NCBI GenBank assembly: GCA_023252115.1
Contig: JAHEXM010000083.1
Coordinates: 1 to 7,194, forward strand
DNA: 7,194 bases
From: Micrococcales bacterium
GTDB lineage: Bacteria; Actinomycetota; Actinomycetes; S36-B12; UBA10799
Direction: 5' to 3'
Below are positions 1 through 5,913 of the stretch, in pieces. Each line of letters begins with the position of its first letter. The first letter of the stretch is position 1. The position numbers and the translations under genes were made by a program. The notes under the pieces were generated by a model that was given only the letters and a program-made list of their open reading frames with translations, ran no database searches and was not told the DNA's origin.

Positions 1-117
1 CGCCTCGGCGGCAACGGAACGAATGGTCACGCCTGAGATTCCGTCACGATCCAGCACGCGCCACATGGCCGCTGCTATTTCAATACGGCGTTGGTCGTGA
101 TCGACGACTTTCGGCAT
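1..117 (-). CDS. TetR/AcrR-family transcriptional regulator, N-terminal fragment (cut by window edge)
   Basis: The 39 visible codons begin at the ATG whose complement is at 115-117 and remain open to the left edge. They encode the start of a TetR-type DNA-binding domain: MPKVVDHDQRR, then a helix (IEIAAAMWRVLDRDGI), then SGVTIRSVAAEA. This matches the usual first helix and the 'T-(I/V)-R-x-(V/I)-A-x-E-A' opening of the helix-turn-helix in TetR proteins. An AAGGGA ribosome binding site lies just upstream and touches the stop codon of the AI-2E permease 8 bp away, so the two are probably one transcript with the permease first. TetR proteins usually repress neighbouring genes through palindromic operators, and the palindrome at 1238-1252 is the obvious candidate here. 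The ligand-binding domain is outside the window, so the ligand cannot be guessed. Confidence 0.8.
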   Translation of the reverse strand, partial: MPKVVDHDQRRIEIAAAMWRVLDRDGISGVTIRSVAAEA

Positions 118-125
118 CGAATCCC

Positions 126-1220
126 TTATGAGCCCGCGGACGCCGGCTTAGTGTGTTCTTCTTCGGTTACTTCATAGGCCGGTGCCCACTCGCGGATGAA
201 GACAGTGACCATCCCGGCAACAGGCATCGCAAAAATAGCGCCGAGCGGACCAGCCAACGATGCGCCAAACAAAGCCGAGGCAAAGGCAACCCCGGCGTTG
301 ATGGCCATCGTCTTTGAACTGATCCGGGGACTGAGTAGATAGTCGTGGATTTGTTGGTAAACAATCCCCCACACCAGCAAGATCAGCGCGGGCACAATTC
401 CGCGATCTGCCAACGTCACCAATACCGGTATCGCGATGCCGATGTAACTGCCGACTACAGGAATGAACTCAACAAAGAACGCACCAAAGAAAGCTAGCGG
501 AATAGCAAAGAAAGTTGGAACACCGATAAGTAGCATCACCACGAGCGTCAGGGTCGCGGTGATGGCCATCAGTAGTAGTCGCGAGTAGAAGTACCCTCCG
601 GTCTGAACTTTCGCGGTGTTCCATGCAGTGCGGAATCGCTTCTGGCGGGCGGGAGCCAGCCTTCCCAGGATGGCCTTGACCAAGCGGGGTTCATCTGCCG
701 CGATCAGAAACGTGAACATCATGATCGTGAAGAATTTGAAGATGAGGCCAATACTGCTGGTGGCAATGTCGAGCAACCTGGCTCGTCCAGACGACTCAGC
801 CCACTGCTTGACTGCATCCAATACCGTTTGCTCTGTCACCAGTCCGCGACCCAAACGCACTCCATGCCGATTCAGTAGGTCCGTCCAACGGGGCAGGTCA
901 CCACTGAGTTTTTCCGTCATGTCGATCAGGGCCGGAATCAGCAGCAGGATGAGGGCAGCCATGAACACGAAAATGGCAATGAGAATCACGGCGGCCGACA
1001 GCCCCCGCTTCCAGTGATAGCGCCGCTCAAGGGCATCAACTCCCGGGACCATCGCGAGGGCCAGAAACACCGAGACCACGATGATCATCACTAACTCATG
1101 CGCTCGCCCAAGCGCCCAAAAGGCGATGAGAGCCAAAAGCAGGATGCCAAGGATGCGCAATGTCGCCCCGGTGACAGCCTTCATGAGCCACGGCGGTGCT
1201 TGACGTGACGGTTCGGACAT
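126..1220 (-). CDS. AI-2E family transporter (PF01594-type permease)
   Basis: This 364-residue protein has the size and layout of the AI-2E family. A cytoplasmic N-terminus precedes two close hydrophobic hairpins (about residues 20-60 and 73-97). An amphipathic soluble stretch follows (about 100-150), then a run of membrane helices to about residue 345 and a charged tail (EVTEEEHTKPASAGS). The family's C-terminal signature is visible as FIPVVGSYIG (P254-G261), followed by a helix with IHDYLLSPRI and a glycine/alanine-rich segment ending in MPVAGM. Family members include the E. coli autoinducer-2 exporter TqsA/YdgG, but most, including sodium/proton antiporters and many of unknown substrate, have nothing to do with quorum sensing. 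The substrate is therefore not assigned. The ATG start is supported by a strong GGGAGGT site (complement at 1224-1230). The gene is divergent from the glycosyltransferase operon and precedes a TetR gene by 8 bp. Confidence 0.9.
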   Translation of the reverse strand: MSEPSRQAPPWLMKAVTGATLRILGILLLALIAFWALGRAHELVMIIVVSVFLALAMVPGVDALERRYHWKRGLSAAVILIAIFVFMAALILLLIPALIDMTEKLSGDLPRWTDLLNRHGVRLGRGLVTEQTVLDAVKQWAESSGRARLLDIATSSIGLIFKFFTIMMFTFLIAADEPRLVKAILGRLAPARQKRFRTAWNTAKVQTGGYFYSRLLLMAITATLTLVVMLLIGVPTFFAIPLAFFGAFFVEFIPVVGSYIGIAIPVLVTLADRGIVPALILLVWGIVYQQIHDYLLSPRISSKTMAINAGVAFASALFGASLAGPLGAIFAMPVAGMVTVFIREWAPAYEVTEEEHTKPASAGS

Positions 1221-1237
1221 TCGACCTCCCTGTCGCG

Positions 1238-1252
1238 CTGCGATATTCGCAG
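1238..1252. promoter_or_regulatory. Candidate operator: 15-bp inverted repeat CTGCGA-TAT-TCGCAG
   Basis: The repeat has six-base perfect arms around a three-base TAT centre and is AT-rich at its core in otherwise GC-rich DNA. It ends 17 bases before the AI-2E start codon, just upstream of that gene's Shine-Dalgarno, where a bound repressor could block transcription. The operon it would control ends in a TetR gene, so autoregulation is a reasonable inference. No convincing -35/-10 pair can be picked around it. Confidence 0.4.
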
Positions 1253-1372
1253 ACTTGTCGGCTCAAGTGGGCCTGCAAACAGGCGCGGGCGTGTCGGTTT
1301 ACCGCGGTCTGCACACTGGAATGAGGGCAAAATCTGGTCCGCCGACCCCAGCCAGAGACCACCGCAGCCGCG

Positions 1373-1381
1373 GAATATCGC
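1373..1381. promoter_or_regulatory. Inverted copy of the operator core (GAATATCGC)
   Basis: These nine bases are the exact reverse complement of GCGATATTC at 1240-1248, inside the palindrome near the AI-2E gene. This copy lies 71 bases before the GTG start of the glycosyltransferase and lacks the full palindrome. If the TetR protein recognises this core, one regulator could touch both divergent transcripts. A nine-base match in 232 bp is suggestive only. Confidence 0.25.
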
Positions 1382-1440
1382 CTTGGTTACCGTTATGTAC
1401 GCAAACGAGCGCATTTATTGACCGTGCGCGAGCCAAATGA

Positions 1441-1447
1441 CGAGGAG
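1441..1447 (+). promoter_or_regulatory. Ribosome binding site of the glycosyltransferase gene (cGAGGAG)
   Basis: GAGGAG sits five bases before the GTG at 1453 and decides the start in favour of GTG over the in-frame ATG at 1471, which has only GCAGGCC close in front of it. Confidence 0.6.
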
Positions 1448-1452
1448 CATTC

Positions 1453-2772
1453 GTGCCCGAAGAGCAGGCCATGCTCAAGCAGGCTGATGCATCCGAGCGT
1501 GGGGATGGTCGTTTGCGGATTGCCCTCTTGTCTTACCGGAGCAAACCTCATAGCGGCGGCCAAGGTGTTTACGTACGTCACTTATCTCGTGAGCTCGCCG
1601 CCCGCGGGCACGATGTCGAGGTCATCAGTGGTCCGCCGATGCCCGAGCTCGACCCAGGAGTTCGACTTACGCAGGTGGACAACCTCGACCTCTACCGAGA
1701 ACCTGACCCATTTCGAATCCCGAACTGGCGTGAATTTAAGTCGCCCATCGATGTTCTCGAATTTGGCATGACTTGCACTGCTGCCTTTCCCGAGCCGTTG
1801 ACCTTCAGCCTGCGGGTCCGCAAGTTATTCGCAAAGCGGCCACGAGCCGATTGGCCCGACATAGTCCACGACAATCAAACGCTTGGTTACGGGATGCTGC
1901 TCATGCAGCGTGACGGTCTGCCGGTGATTGCAAATGTGCATCACCCGATCACGGTTGATCGTCGACTTGATTTGGCGGCGACCCCTATGCGTCGCCAAAT
2001 CCAGATGCGGCGTTGGTATTCGTTTCTACGGATGCAGAAGCGCGTCGTTCGCCGAATGCCAACTGTGTTGACGGTAAGTCAATCGTCACTTGAGGACATC
2101 GTGACCGAATTCGGTGTTGACCGCGACAGATTGACGGTCGTTCCGGTTGGCGTCGAACATGAAGTGTTTGTCCCACCAACAGTTCCGCGAATCAAAGGTC
2201 GGATAGTCGCAACAGCTAGTGCAGACGTTCCGCTCAAAGGACTCGTTCCGCTTCTTGAGTCGGTGGCGAAACTTCGTACTGAACGCGACGTCGAACTCAT
2301 AGTGGTGGGCAGTGTGCGCGAAGGCGGCGACGCCCAGCGCACAATTGAACGCCTAGAACTTGACTCATGCGTGCGCTTCGTCAATGGCGTTTCCGAGTCC
2401 GATCTGGTCGCCCTCTTTGGCTCTGCACAAGTTGCCGTCGTCCCCAGCTTGTACGAAGGCTTTAGTCTTCCCGCGATTGAAGCGATGTCGTGTGGAACTG
2501 CGCTCATCGCCACCACTGCAGGCGCGCTTCCCGAAGTTGTTGGTACCGATGGTGAAGCTGGCATCCTTGTACCGCCCGGTGACCCCGAGGAACTAACTGC
2601 GGCGATACGTCGCGTGCTTGACGACGACGAACTTGCCGCACGACTCGGTGCAGCCGGCCGTAAACGAGTCATCGAGCGCTTTTCCTGGCCGGCAATCGCA
2701 GCTGCAACTGAAGTCTGGTACCGCAACTACTTGGCAGAGAACTCAAAGCAAGTTCGGGGTCGAGCATGCTGA
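1453..2772 (+). CDS. Glycosyltransferase family 4 (GT-B fold) protein
   Basis: This 439-residue retaining-type GT4 enzyme would transfer a sugar from a nucleotide-activated donor to an unknown acceptor. The first Rossmann domain opens with LRIALLSYRSKPHSGGQGVYV, in which GGQGVY (35-40) is the GT4 glycine-rich donor/acceptor loop. VHHP (H163-H164) closes that domain. The second domain begins near VVPVGVEH (229-236), carries K262 in the 'PLKG' loop that usually contacts the donor diphosphate, and has the E-x7-E motif EGFSLPAIE (E335 and E343). It ends with the common LVPPGDPEEL and FSW segments. A 20-residue N-terminal extension precedes the first strand. There is no signal peptide or membrane helix, so it acts in the cytoplasm, perhaps at the membrane face. 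The stop overlaps the next gene's start (ATGCTGA), indicating translational coupling. Sugar and acceptor are unknown. It resembles GT4 proteins I recall beside the same partner genes in other actinobacteria. Confidence 0.92.
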   Translation: MPEEQAMLKQADASERGDGRLRIALLSYRSKPHSGGQGVYVRHLSRELAARGHDVEVISGPPMPELDPGVRLTQVDNLDLYREPDPFRIPNWREFKSPIDVLEFGMTCTAAFPEPLTFSLRVRKLFAKRPRADWPDIVHDNQTLGYGMLLMQRDGLPVIANVHHPITVDRRLDLAATPMRRQIQMRRWYSFLRMQKRVVRRMPTVLTVSQSSLEDIVTEFGVDRDRLTVVPVGVEHEVFVPPTVPRIKGRIVATASADVPLKGLVPLLESVAKLRTERDVELIVVGSVREGGDAQRTIERLELDSCVRFVNGVSESDLVALFGSAQVAVVPSLYEGFSLPAIEAMSCGTALIATTAGALPEVVGTDGEAGILVPPGDPEELTAAIRRVLDDDELAARLGAAGRKRVIERFSWPAIAAATEVWYRNYLAENSKQVRGRAC

Positions 2773-3497
2773 CGGTCGACTTTGATCGTTTTCCTGTCGG
2801 CATGGGCGACCGCGTGCTCGACATGGGATGTGGCGCTGGCAGGCACGCATTTGAGCTCTACCGTCGTGGTGCCGATGTTGTTGCGCTGGACATGGATGCG
2901 GACGAACTGAACGGCGTCGCGGAAATGTTCGAGGCCATGAAAGCCGAGGGCGAAGCGCCGTTACATGCTCAGGCAAACGCAGTTCGCGGTAACGCTTACC
3001 AATTGCCATTTCCGGACGCATCCTTCGACCGCATCGTGGCGGCGGAAGTGCTCGAACATCTGCCCGAGGATTCGCGCGCAATGGCCGAATTGACCCGGGT
3101 CTTGCGCCCAGGCGGAATGATCGCCGTCTCGGTGCCGCGGTGGTTACCCGAGAAGGTTTGCTGGGCGTTGTCAGACGACTATCACGAAGTCGAGGGTGGT
3201 CATGTTCGGGTCTATAAGGGTGACGTGCTGGAAAAGAGGCTCACCGCAACTGGCCTGGAACCGGTAGGTCAACATCACGCACACGGATTGCACTCCGCAT
3301 ATTGGTGGTTGAAATGTGCAGTCGGGGTTACCAACGACGACAACCCGCTCGTTAAGGCGTACCACCGAATCTTGGTGTGGGACATGATGAAAGCACCGGC
3401 CGCGACTCGCCTCGCTGAGCGTGCACTGAATCCTGTGCTGGGCAAATCGCTTGTCGTGTACCTGCGCAAACCAGAGGTGTCGTATGCGAACGCATGA
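2766..3497 (+). CDS. Class I SAM-dependent methyltransferase (Methyltransf_11 type)
   Basis: This 243-residue Rossmann-fold methyltransferase has motif I VLDMGCGAG at residues 17-25 and the acidic residue ending strand 2 at D42 (VVALDMD). The adenine-side segment GNAYQLPFPDASFD is at 75-88, the post-motif EVLEHL at 94-99, and LRPGGMIAVSVPRW follows. There are only 16 residues before motif I, so there is no N-terminal substrate cap. Acceptor selection probably lies in the C-terminal insert after residue 120 (EVEGGHVRVYKGDVLEKRL), where 'H-x-R-x-(Y/F)' is common in small-molecule and lipid-linked methyltransferases. The ATG overlaps the glycosyltransferase stop by 7 bp and a GGGGT lies five bases upstream. 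It probably methylates an oxygen on the sugar or lipid product of this operon, but that is inference from context. The far end overlaps the next gene by 14 bp. Confidence 0.9.
   Translation: MLTVDFDRFPVGMGDRVLDMGCGAGRHAFELYRRGADVVALDMDADELNGVAEMFEAMKAEGEAPLHAQANAVRGNAYQLPFPDASFDRIVAAEVLEHLPEDSRAMAELTRVLRPGGMIAVSVPRWLPEKVCWALSDDYHEVEGGHVRVYKGDVLEKRLTATGLEPVGQHHAHGLHSAYWWLKCAVGVTNDDNPLVKAYHRILVWDMMKAPAATRLAERALNPVLGKSLVVYLRKPEVSYANA
3473..3479 (+). promoter_or_regulatory. Ribosome binding site deciding the toroid-protein start (AGAGGTG)
   Basis: AGAGGTG lies four bases before the ATG at 3484, inside the end of the methyltransferase gene. It supports that ATG over the in-frame GTG at 3451, which would add an 11-residue, cysteine-rich leader that looks non-coding. 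Confidence 0.6.
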
Positions 3498-4590
3498 ATT
3501 GCGCGGGTGGCCCGGACTGTTAACCACGGATGAACTCAACGACACTGTTCAAGCAATAGTGAGCGTTCAACAACCAAGTGGCTCGCTTCCCTGGCCTGAC
3601 GGCCACACCGACGCTTGGGATCATGTCGAATGCGCGATGGCACTCACCGTCGGAGGGCACTACGACGAAGCGATAACGGCTTACGAGTGGCTTCGAAAAA
3701 CTCAGGCCGCCGATGGCTCCTGGGCGATGGCATATGACGAACTCGTCGTTACCGATGCCTCGGTGGATACCAACCAATGTGCCTACATTGCGGTGGGCGC
3801 ATGGCATTGGTGGACAGTTACCGGTGATCGCACTCTTCCTGAACAGCTGTGGCCGCACACCCGTCGCGCACTGAACTTTGTGCTCGATATGCAAAAGCCC
3901 GGAGGCGATATTCGCTGGGGACGTGATCCGCACGGGGAACATCTACAAGACTCGTTGCTCACCGGATCGTCATCGATCTATCAAGCTCTGCGCTGCGGCA
4001 TTGCCCTAGCCGAGTTGATGGACGAGCCACAACCGGAATGGGAACTTGCTGCTGGCCAGCTGCAACATGCAGTTGCCCAGCATCCAGACGTCTTCCTCGA
4101 CAAGAGTCGATTTTCGATGGACTGGTACTACCCCGTTCTTGGTGGTTCAGTCAGAGGAGCCGCAGCTCGCGCGCTGATTGATGCTCGATGGGCCGAGTTC
4201 GTCGTACCTGGTTTGGGTATTCGATGTGTAAGTGATCGGCCCTGGGTCACCGGAGCAGAAACAGCGGAGCTCGCGATCTCGTTGATCGTTACCGATGGCA
4301 GGGAACAAGCAATCGAGCTATTGCGCGATTCTCAACACTTACGCGAGACTGATGGCTCGTACTGGACGGGACTCGTCTTTGACGAAGGTGTCCGGTGGCC
4401 AGGTGAGCGATCTTCGTGGACAGCAGCGGCCATGGTTCTGGCGTGTGACTCGCTACACGGAGGTCCAACATTTGACTTGTTTAGCGGACACGATTTGCCG
4501 ACCGGCGTCGCGATTCCACACGACATCTGCAACGAAAGTGACGCACATTGTCGGGACGCATGGTCTCGGGTTAGCGCGAACAACGCTTAA
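3484..4590 (+). CDS. Alpha/alpha-toroid protein ('prenyltransferase'-like family, function unknown)
   Basis: This 368-residue cytoplasmic protein starts at the ATG with the AGAGGTG site. It is built from repeated helical hairpins separated by glycine/tryptophan turns: QQPSGSLPW (29-37), QAADGSW (74-80), QKPGGDIRWGRD (137-148) and DGSYWTG (290-296). These resemble the QW-type turns of terpene cyclases and prenyltransferase beta subunits, which is why relatives are usually named 'prenyltransferase'. The terpene-cyclase DxDD acid motif and an obvious prenyltransferase zinc triad are absent. The middle (DTNQCAYIAVGAWHW, then TGD, then LWPHTRRALNFVL, residues 95-134) reads more like the (alpha/alpha)6 barrel of glucoamylase or debranching-type glycoside hydrolases. 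Strikingly clear blocks such as WDHVECAMAL (45-54), LLTGSSSIYQ (158-167) and FSMDWYYPVLGG (210-221) match relatives I recall from Streptomyces and other actinobacteria. The cassette context suggests action on a carbohydrate or glycolipid. The stop shares TTAA with the convergent methyltransferase. Confidence 0.8.
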   Translation: MRTHELRGWPGLLTTDELNDTVQAIVSVQQPSGSLPWPDGHTDAWDHVECAMALTVGGHYDEAITAYEWLRKTQAADGSWAMAYDELVVTDASVDTNQCAYIAVGAWHWWTVTGDRTLPEQLWPHTRRALNFVLDMQKPGGDIRWGRDPHGEHLQDSLLTGSSSIYQALRCGIALAELMDEPQPEWELAAGQLQHAVAQHPDVFLDKSRFSMDWYYPVLGGSVRGAAARALIDARWAEFVVPGLGIRCVSDRPWVTGAETAELAISLIVTDGREQAIELLRDSQHLRETDGSYWTGLVFDEGVRWPGERSSWTAAAMVLACDSLHGGPTFDLFSGHDLPTGVAIPHDICNESDAHCRDAWSRVSANNA

Positions 4591-5225
4591 CCGAAAGCCA
4601 CTCCCGACGTTCGCCACAAAATGCGCAACGATCCCGTGACCGAAATTTGTTCAAATGCTCCGCTATTCACGGCTCGCTGCACAACGTGCCAGGGTGGCGC
4701 TCCACCGTCGGCCGGATCAGGGAATACGTCATGAACCGCCAACGTCCCACCTGGAACTACATGTCGTGCAAACGTTTCGTAGTCATGTTGGGCAATTTCT
4801 TCGGTGTGATTGCCGTCGAGGAATAGAAAGTTGATCGGTGAAGCCCACCACCGTCCGACTTGAGCAGTGCTGCCAACCACTGGGGTCACGGTTTCCTCAA
4901 GATGCGCGAGCCACAGTGTTCTTCGCAATGACGGCAGCGTGTCAATGAGGCCAGTCTCTGGATCAACAAGCGACGCGTCATGCCACTGCCACCCTGGTTG
5001 ATTTTCTTCTGACCCATGATGGTGATCAACAGTGACTAGGTCTGCGCCGACAGCCTGCGCTGCTGCACCTAGGTGCACAGTTGACTTGCCGCAATACGTT
5101 CCAATTTCAAGCCACAACCCGGGACCACACGTCTGCGCCGCTTCAGAAAGAGCAGCGGCCTCGTCGTCGGGCATAAAGCCTTTGGTTGCTGTTGCAATTG
5201 CTAGCAACTCATCGGATGGCGGCAT
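4587..5225 (-). CDS. Class I SAM-dependent methyltransferase (Methyltransf_24 type)
   Basis: This 212-residue protein has the small-molecule O-methyltransferase / Methyltransf_24 layout. A short helical N-terminus precedes motif I as EIGTYCGKS (40-48), followed by the strand-2 acid D67 (TVDHHHGSEEN). FLFLDGNH has D137 and H140, and the later VHDVF has D166. Acidic/histidine positions of this kind bind a divalent cation in catechol-type relatives, though metal dependence here is inferred. An insert with PGWQWHDASLVDPETG (77-92) is characteristic of the subfamily I recall in actinobacteria beside the same glycosyltransferase and toroid genes. It is on the opposite strand to the operon, with its stop interlocked with the toroid gene's stop in TTAA. 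No Shine-Dalgarno precedes the ATG (CGGGCA only), and a TAGTCT hexamer ends six bases upstream, so the gene is probably leaderless. Substrate unknown. Confidence 0.88.
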   Translation of the reverse strand: MPPSDELLAIATATKGFMPDDEAAALSEAAQTCGPGLWLEIGTYCGKSTVHLGAAAQAVGADLVTVDHHHGSEENQPGWQWHDASLVDPETGLIDTLPSLRRTLWLAHLEETVTPVVGSTAQVGRWWASPINFLFLDGNHTEEIAQHDYETFARHVVPGGTLAVHDVFPDPADGGAPPWHVVQRAVNSGAFEQISVTGSLRILWRTSGVAFG

Positions 5226-5231
5226 TGCCCG

Positions 5232-5237
5232 AGACTA
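5232..5237 (-). promoter_or_regulatory. Candidate -10 (TAGTCT) for a leaderless methyltransferase mRNA
   Basis: Read on the minus strand, TAGTCT fits the actinobacterial TANNNT -10 consensus. It is followed by exactly six bases before the ATG, which places the transcription start at or next to the A of the start codon. The lack of a Shine-Dalgarno agrees with this. No good -35 is visible. Confidence 0.4.
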
Positions 5238-5253
5238 GCGTTCGGCCGATCAA

Positions 5254-5259
5254 TACTCT
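5254..5259 (+). promoter_or_regulatory. Candidate -10 (TACTCT) for the GAP-family gene
   Basis: TACTCT ends nine bases before the ATG at 5269, predicting a transcript with a leader of only about three bases. The spacer TGAACGACC contains no Shine-Dalgarno. A -35 element is not evident. Confidence 0.35.
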
Positions 5260-5268
5260 TGAACGACC

Positions 5269-5904
5269 ATGGTTGAGATCCTTCGAGTAATGCCGCTTGC
5301 GTTCCTGATGATTCTCGGACCGCAAATTGTCACGGCAATTTTTCTGGCAACCGGAACGAATGCAAAGAAGAGCTCAGCTTCCTTTCTCGCTGGTGTTGCA
5401 ATCGCAGTGACCCTGGGAACCACCATCTCGTTCTTTGTAGCAAGTCATTTCGGTGGCTTTCATCGTGCACCTAAAGGTCACCGAAACGTAGACGCATATT
5501 GGGTCATCATCCTGCTACTTGTTCTACTTGGAATTTGGATCTTCATCCGACGCAAGCAAGCAACCACACAGCCGAAATGGATGAGCAAGATTCAAAATGC
5601 GCGAGCCGGGCATTCAATCATCATTGGTTTCCTGCTGTTCTTTGTCTTTCCCACCGACTTGATTAGCTGGGTGAGCGTTGGTGCCACCAATGCCTCACGA
5701 CACAATCCGTATTGGTTCAACCTGGTGTTTGCCGTGATCGTGGTATTGCTTGCCGCCATTCCGCTCATCCTGTTGTTACTAATGGGCAAGCGCGCTCAAG
5801 TTCTGCTTCCAAAAGTGCGCGAGTGGATGAACACTCACTCGTGGGTCGTGAGCGAGATCTTGGTGGTGTTTTTTGTTTTGATGTCGCTGCCAAATGTCTT
5901 GTAG
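5269..5904 (+). CDS. GAP/Sap (SfLAP) family membrane protein, putative glycolipid-addressing exporter component
   Basis: This 211-residue integral membrane protein has six predicted helices: about residues 7-28, 37-58, 77-94, 115-137, 148-172 and 188-208. It has the LysE-like hairpin design of the GAP / sulfolipid-1-addressing family. Visible hallmarks are the N-terminal 'MPLAFLMILGPQ' with P9 and GPQ at 17-19, the small-residue second helix SFLAGVAIAVTLGTT, and FPTDLISW in the fourth helix. Basic loops (RRKQ, GKRAQ) separate the helices. Family members include Gap, needed for glycopeptidolipid transport to the surface of Mycobacterium smegmatis, and Sap, linked to sulfolipid export in M. tuberculosis. 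It is divergent, across 43 bp, from the second methyltransferase, so a role in moving a glycolipid made by the adjacent cassette is attractive but unproven. It ends 9 bp before the convergent ZIP gene. Confidence 0.75.
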   Translation: MVEILRVMPLAFLMILGPQIVTAIFLATGTNAKKSSASFLAGVAIAVTLGTTISFFVASHFGGFHRAPKGHRNVDAYWVIILLLVLLGIWIFIRRKQATTQPKWMSKIQNARAGHSIIIGFLLFFVFPTDLISWVSVGATNASRHNPYWFNLVFAVIVVLLAAIPLILLLLMGKRAQVLLPKVREWMNTHSWVVSEILVVFFVLMSLPNVL

Positions 5905-5913
5905 TGAAGACAA

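Noticed and set aside
616..1017. 133-codon plus-strand open frame opposite the AI-2E gene
   Set aside because: It is the reverse frame of a clear membrane protein, with arginine/methionine/serine-rich composition typical of shadow frames.
126..1220. Quorum-sensing (autoinducer-2) gene
   Set aside because: The family name is historical. Most members do not transport AI-2, and no luxS or AI-2-processing genes are in the window.
1418..1423. TTGACC as a -35 element for the glycosyltransferase operon
   Set aside because: At 16-18 bp spacing the -10 would fall on the GAGGAG ribosome binding site, with no TANNNT match, so the promoter cannot be placed.
2079..2726. Long (215-codon) minus-strand open frame inside the glycosyltransferase gene
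   Set aside because: It is serine/arginine/threonine-rich antisense translation of a well-supported GT4 coding sequence, with no domain and no ribosome binding site in a sensible place.
3451..3483. Extended GTG start for the toroid protein
   Set aside because: The added residues are the methyltransferase frame read out of phase. The AGAGGTG site is correctly placed for the ATG at 3484 instead.
3520..3942. 140-codon minus-strand open frame within the toroid gene
   Set aside because: It is antisense to a strongly patterned protein and shows no recognisable features of its own.
3484..4590. Terpene cyclase / hopanoid biosynthesis gene
   Set aside because: At 368 residues it is far shorter than squalene-hopene cyclases, lacks DxDD, and no isoprenoid genes are nearby.
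5905..5913. Bidirectional terminator between the GAP and ZIP genes
   Set aside because: Only nine bases separate the stops. The best nearby hairpin (ATTG...CAAT) is too weak and has no T-run.
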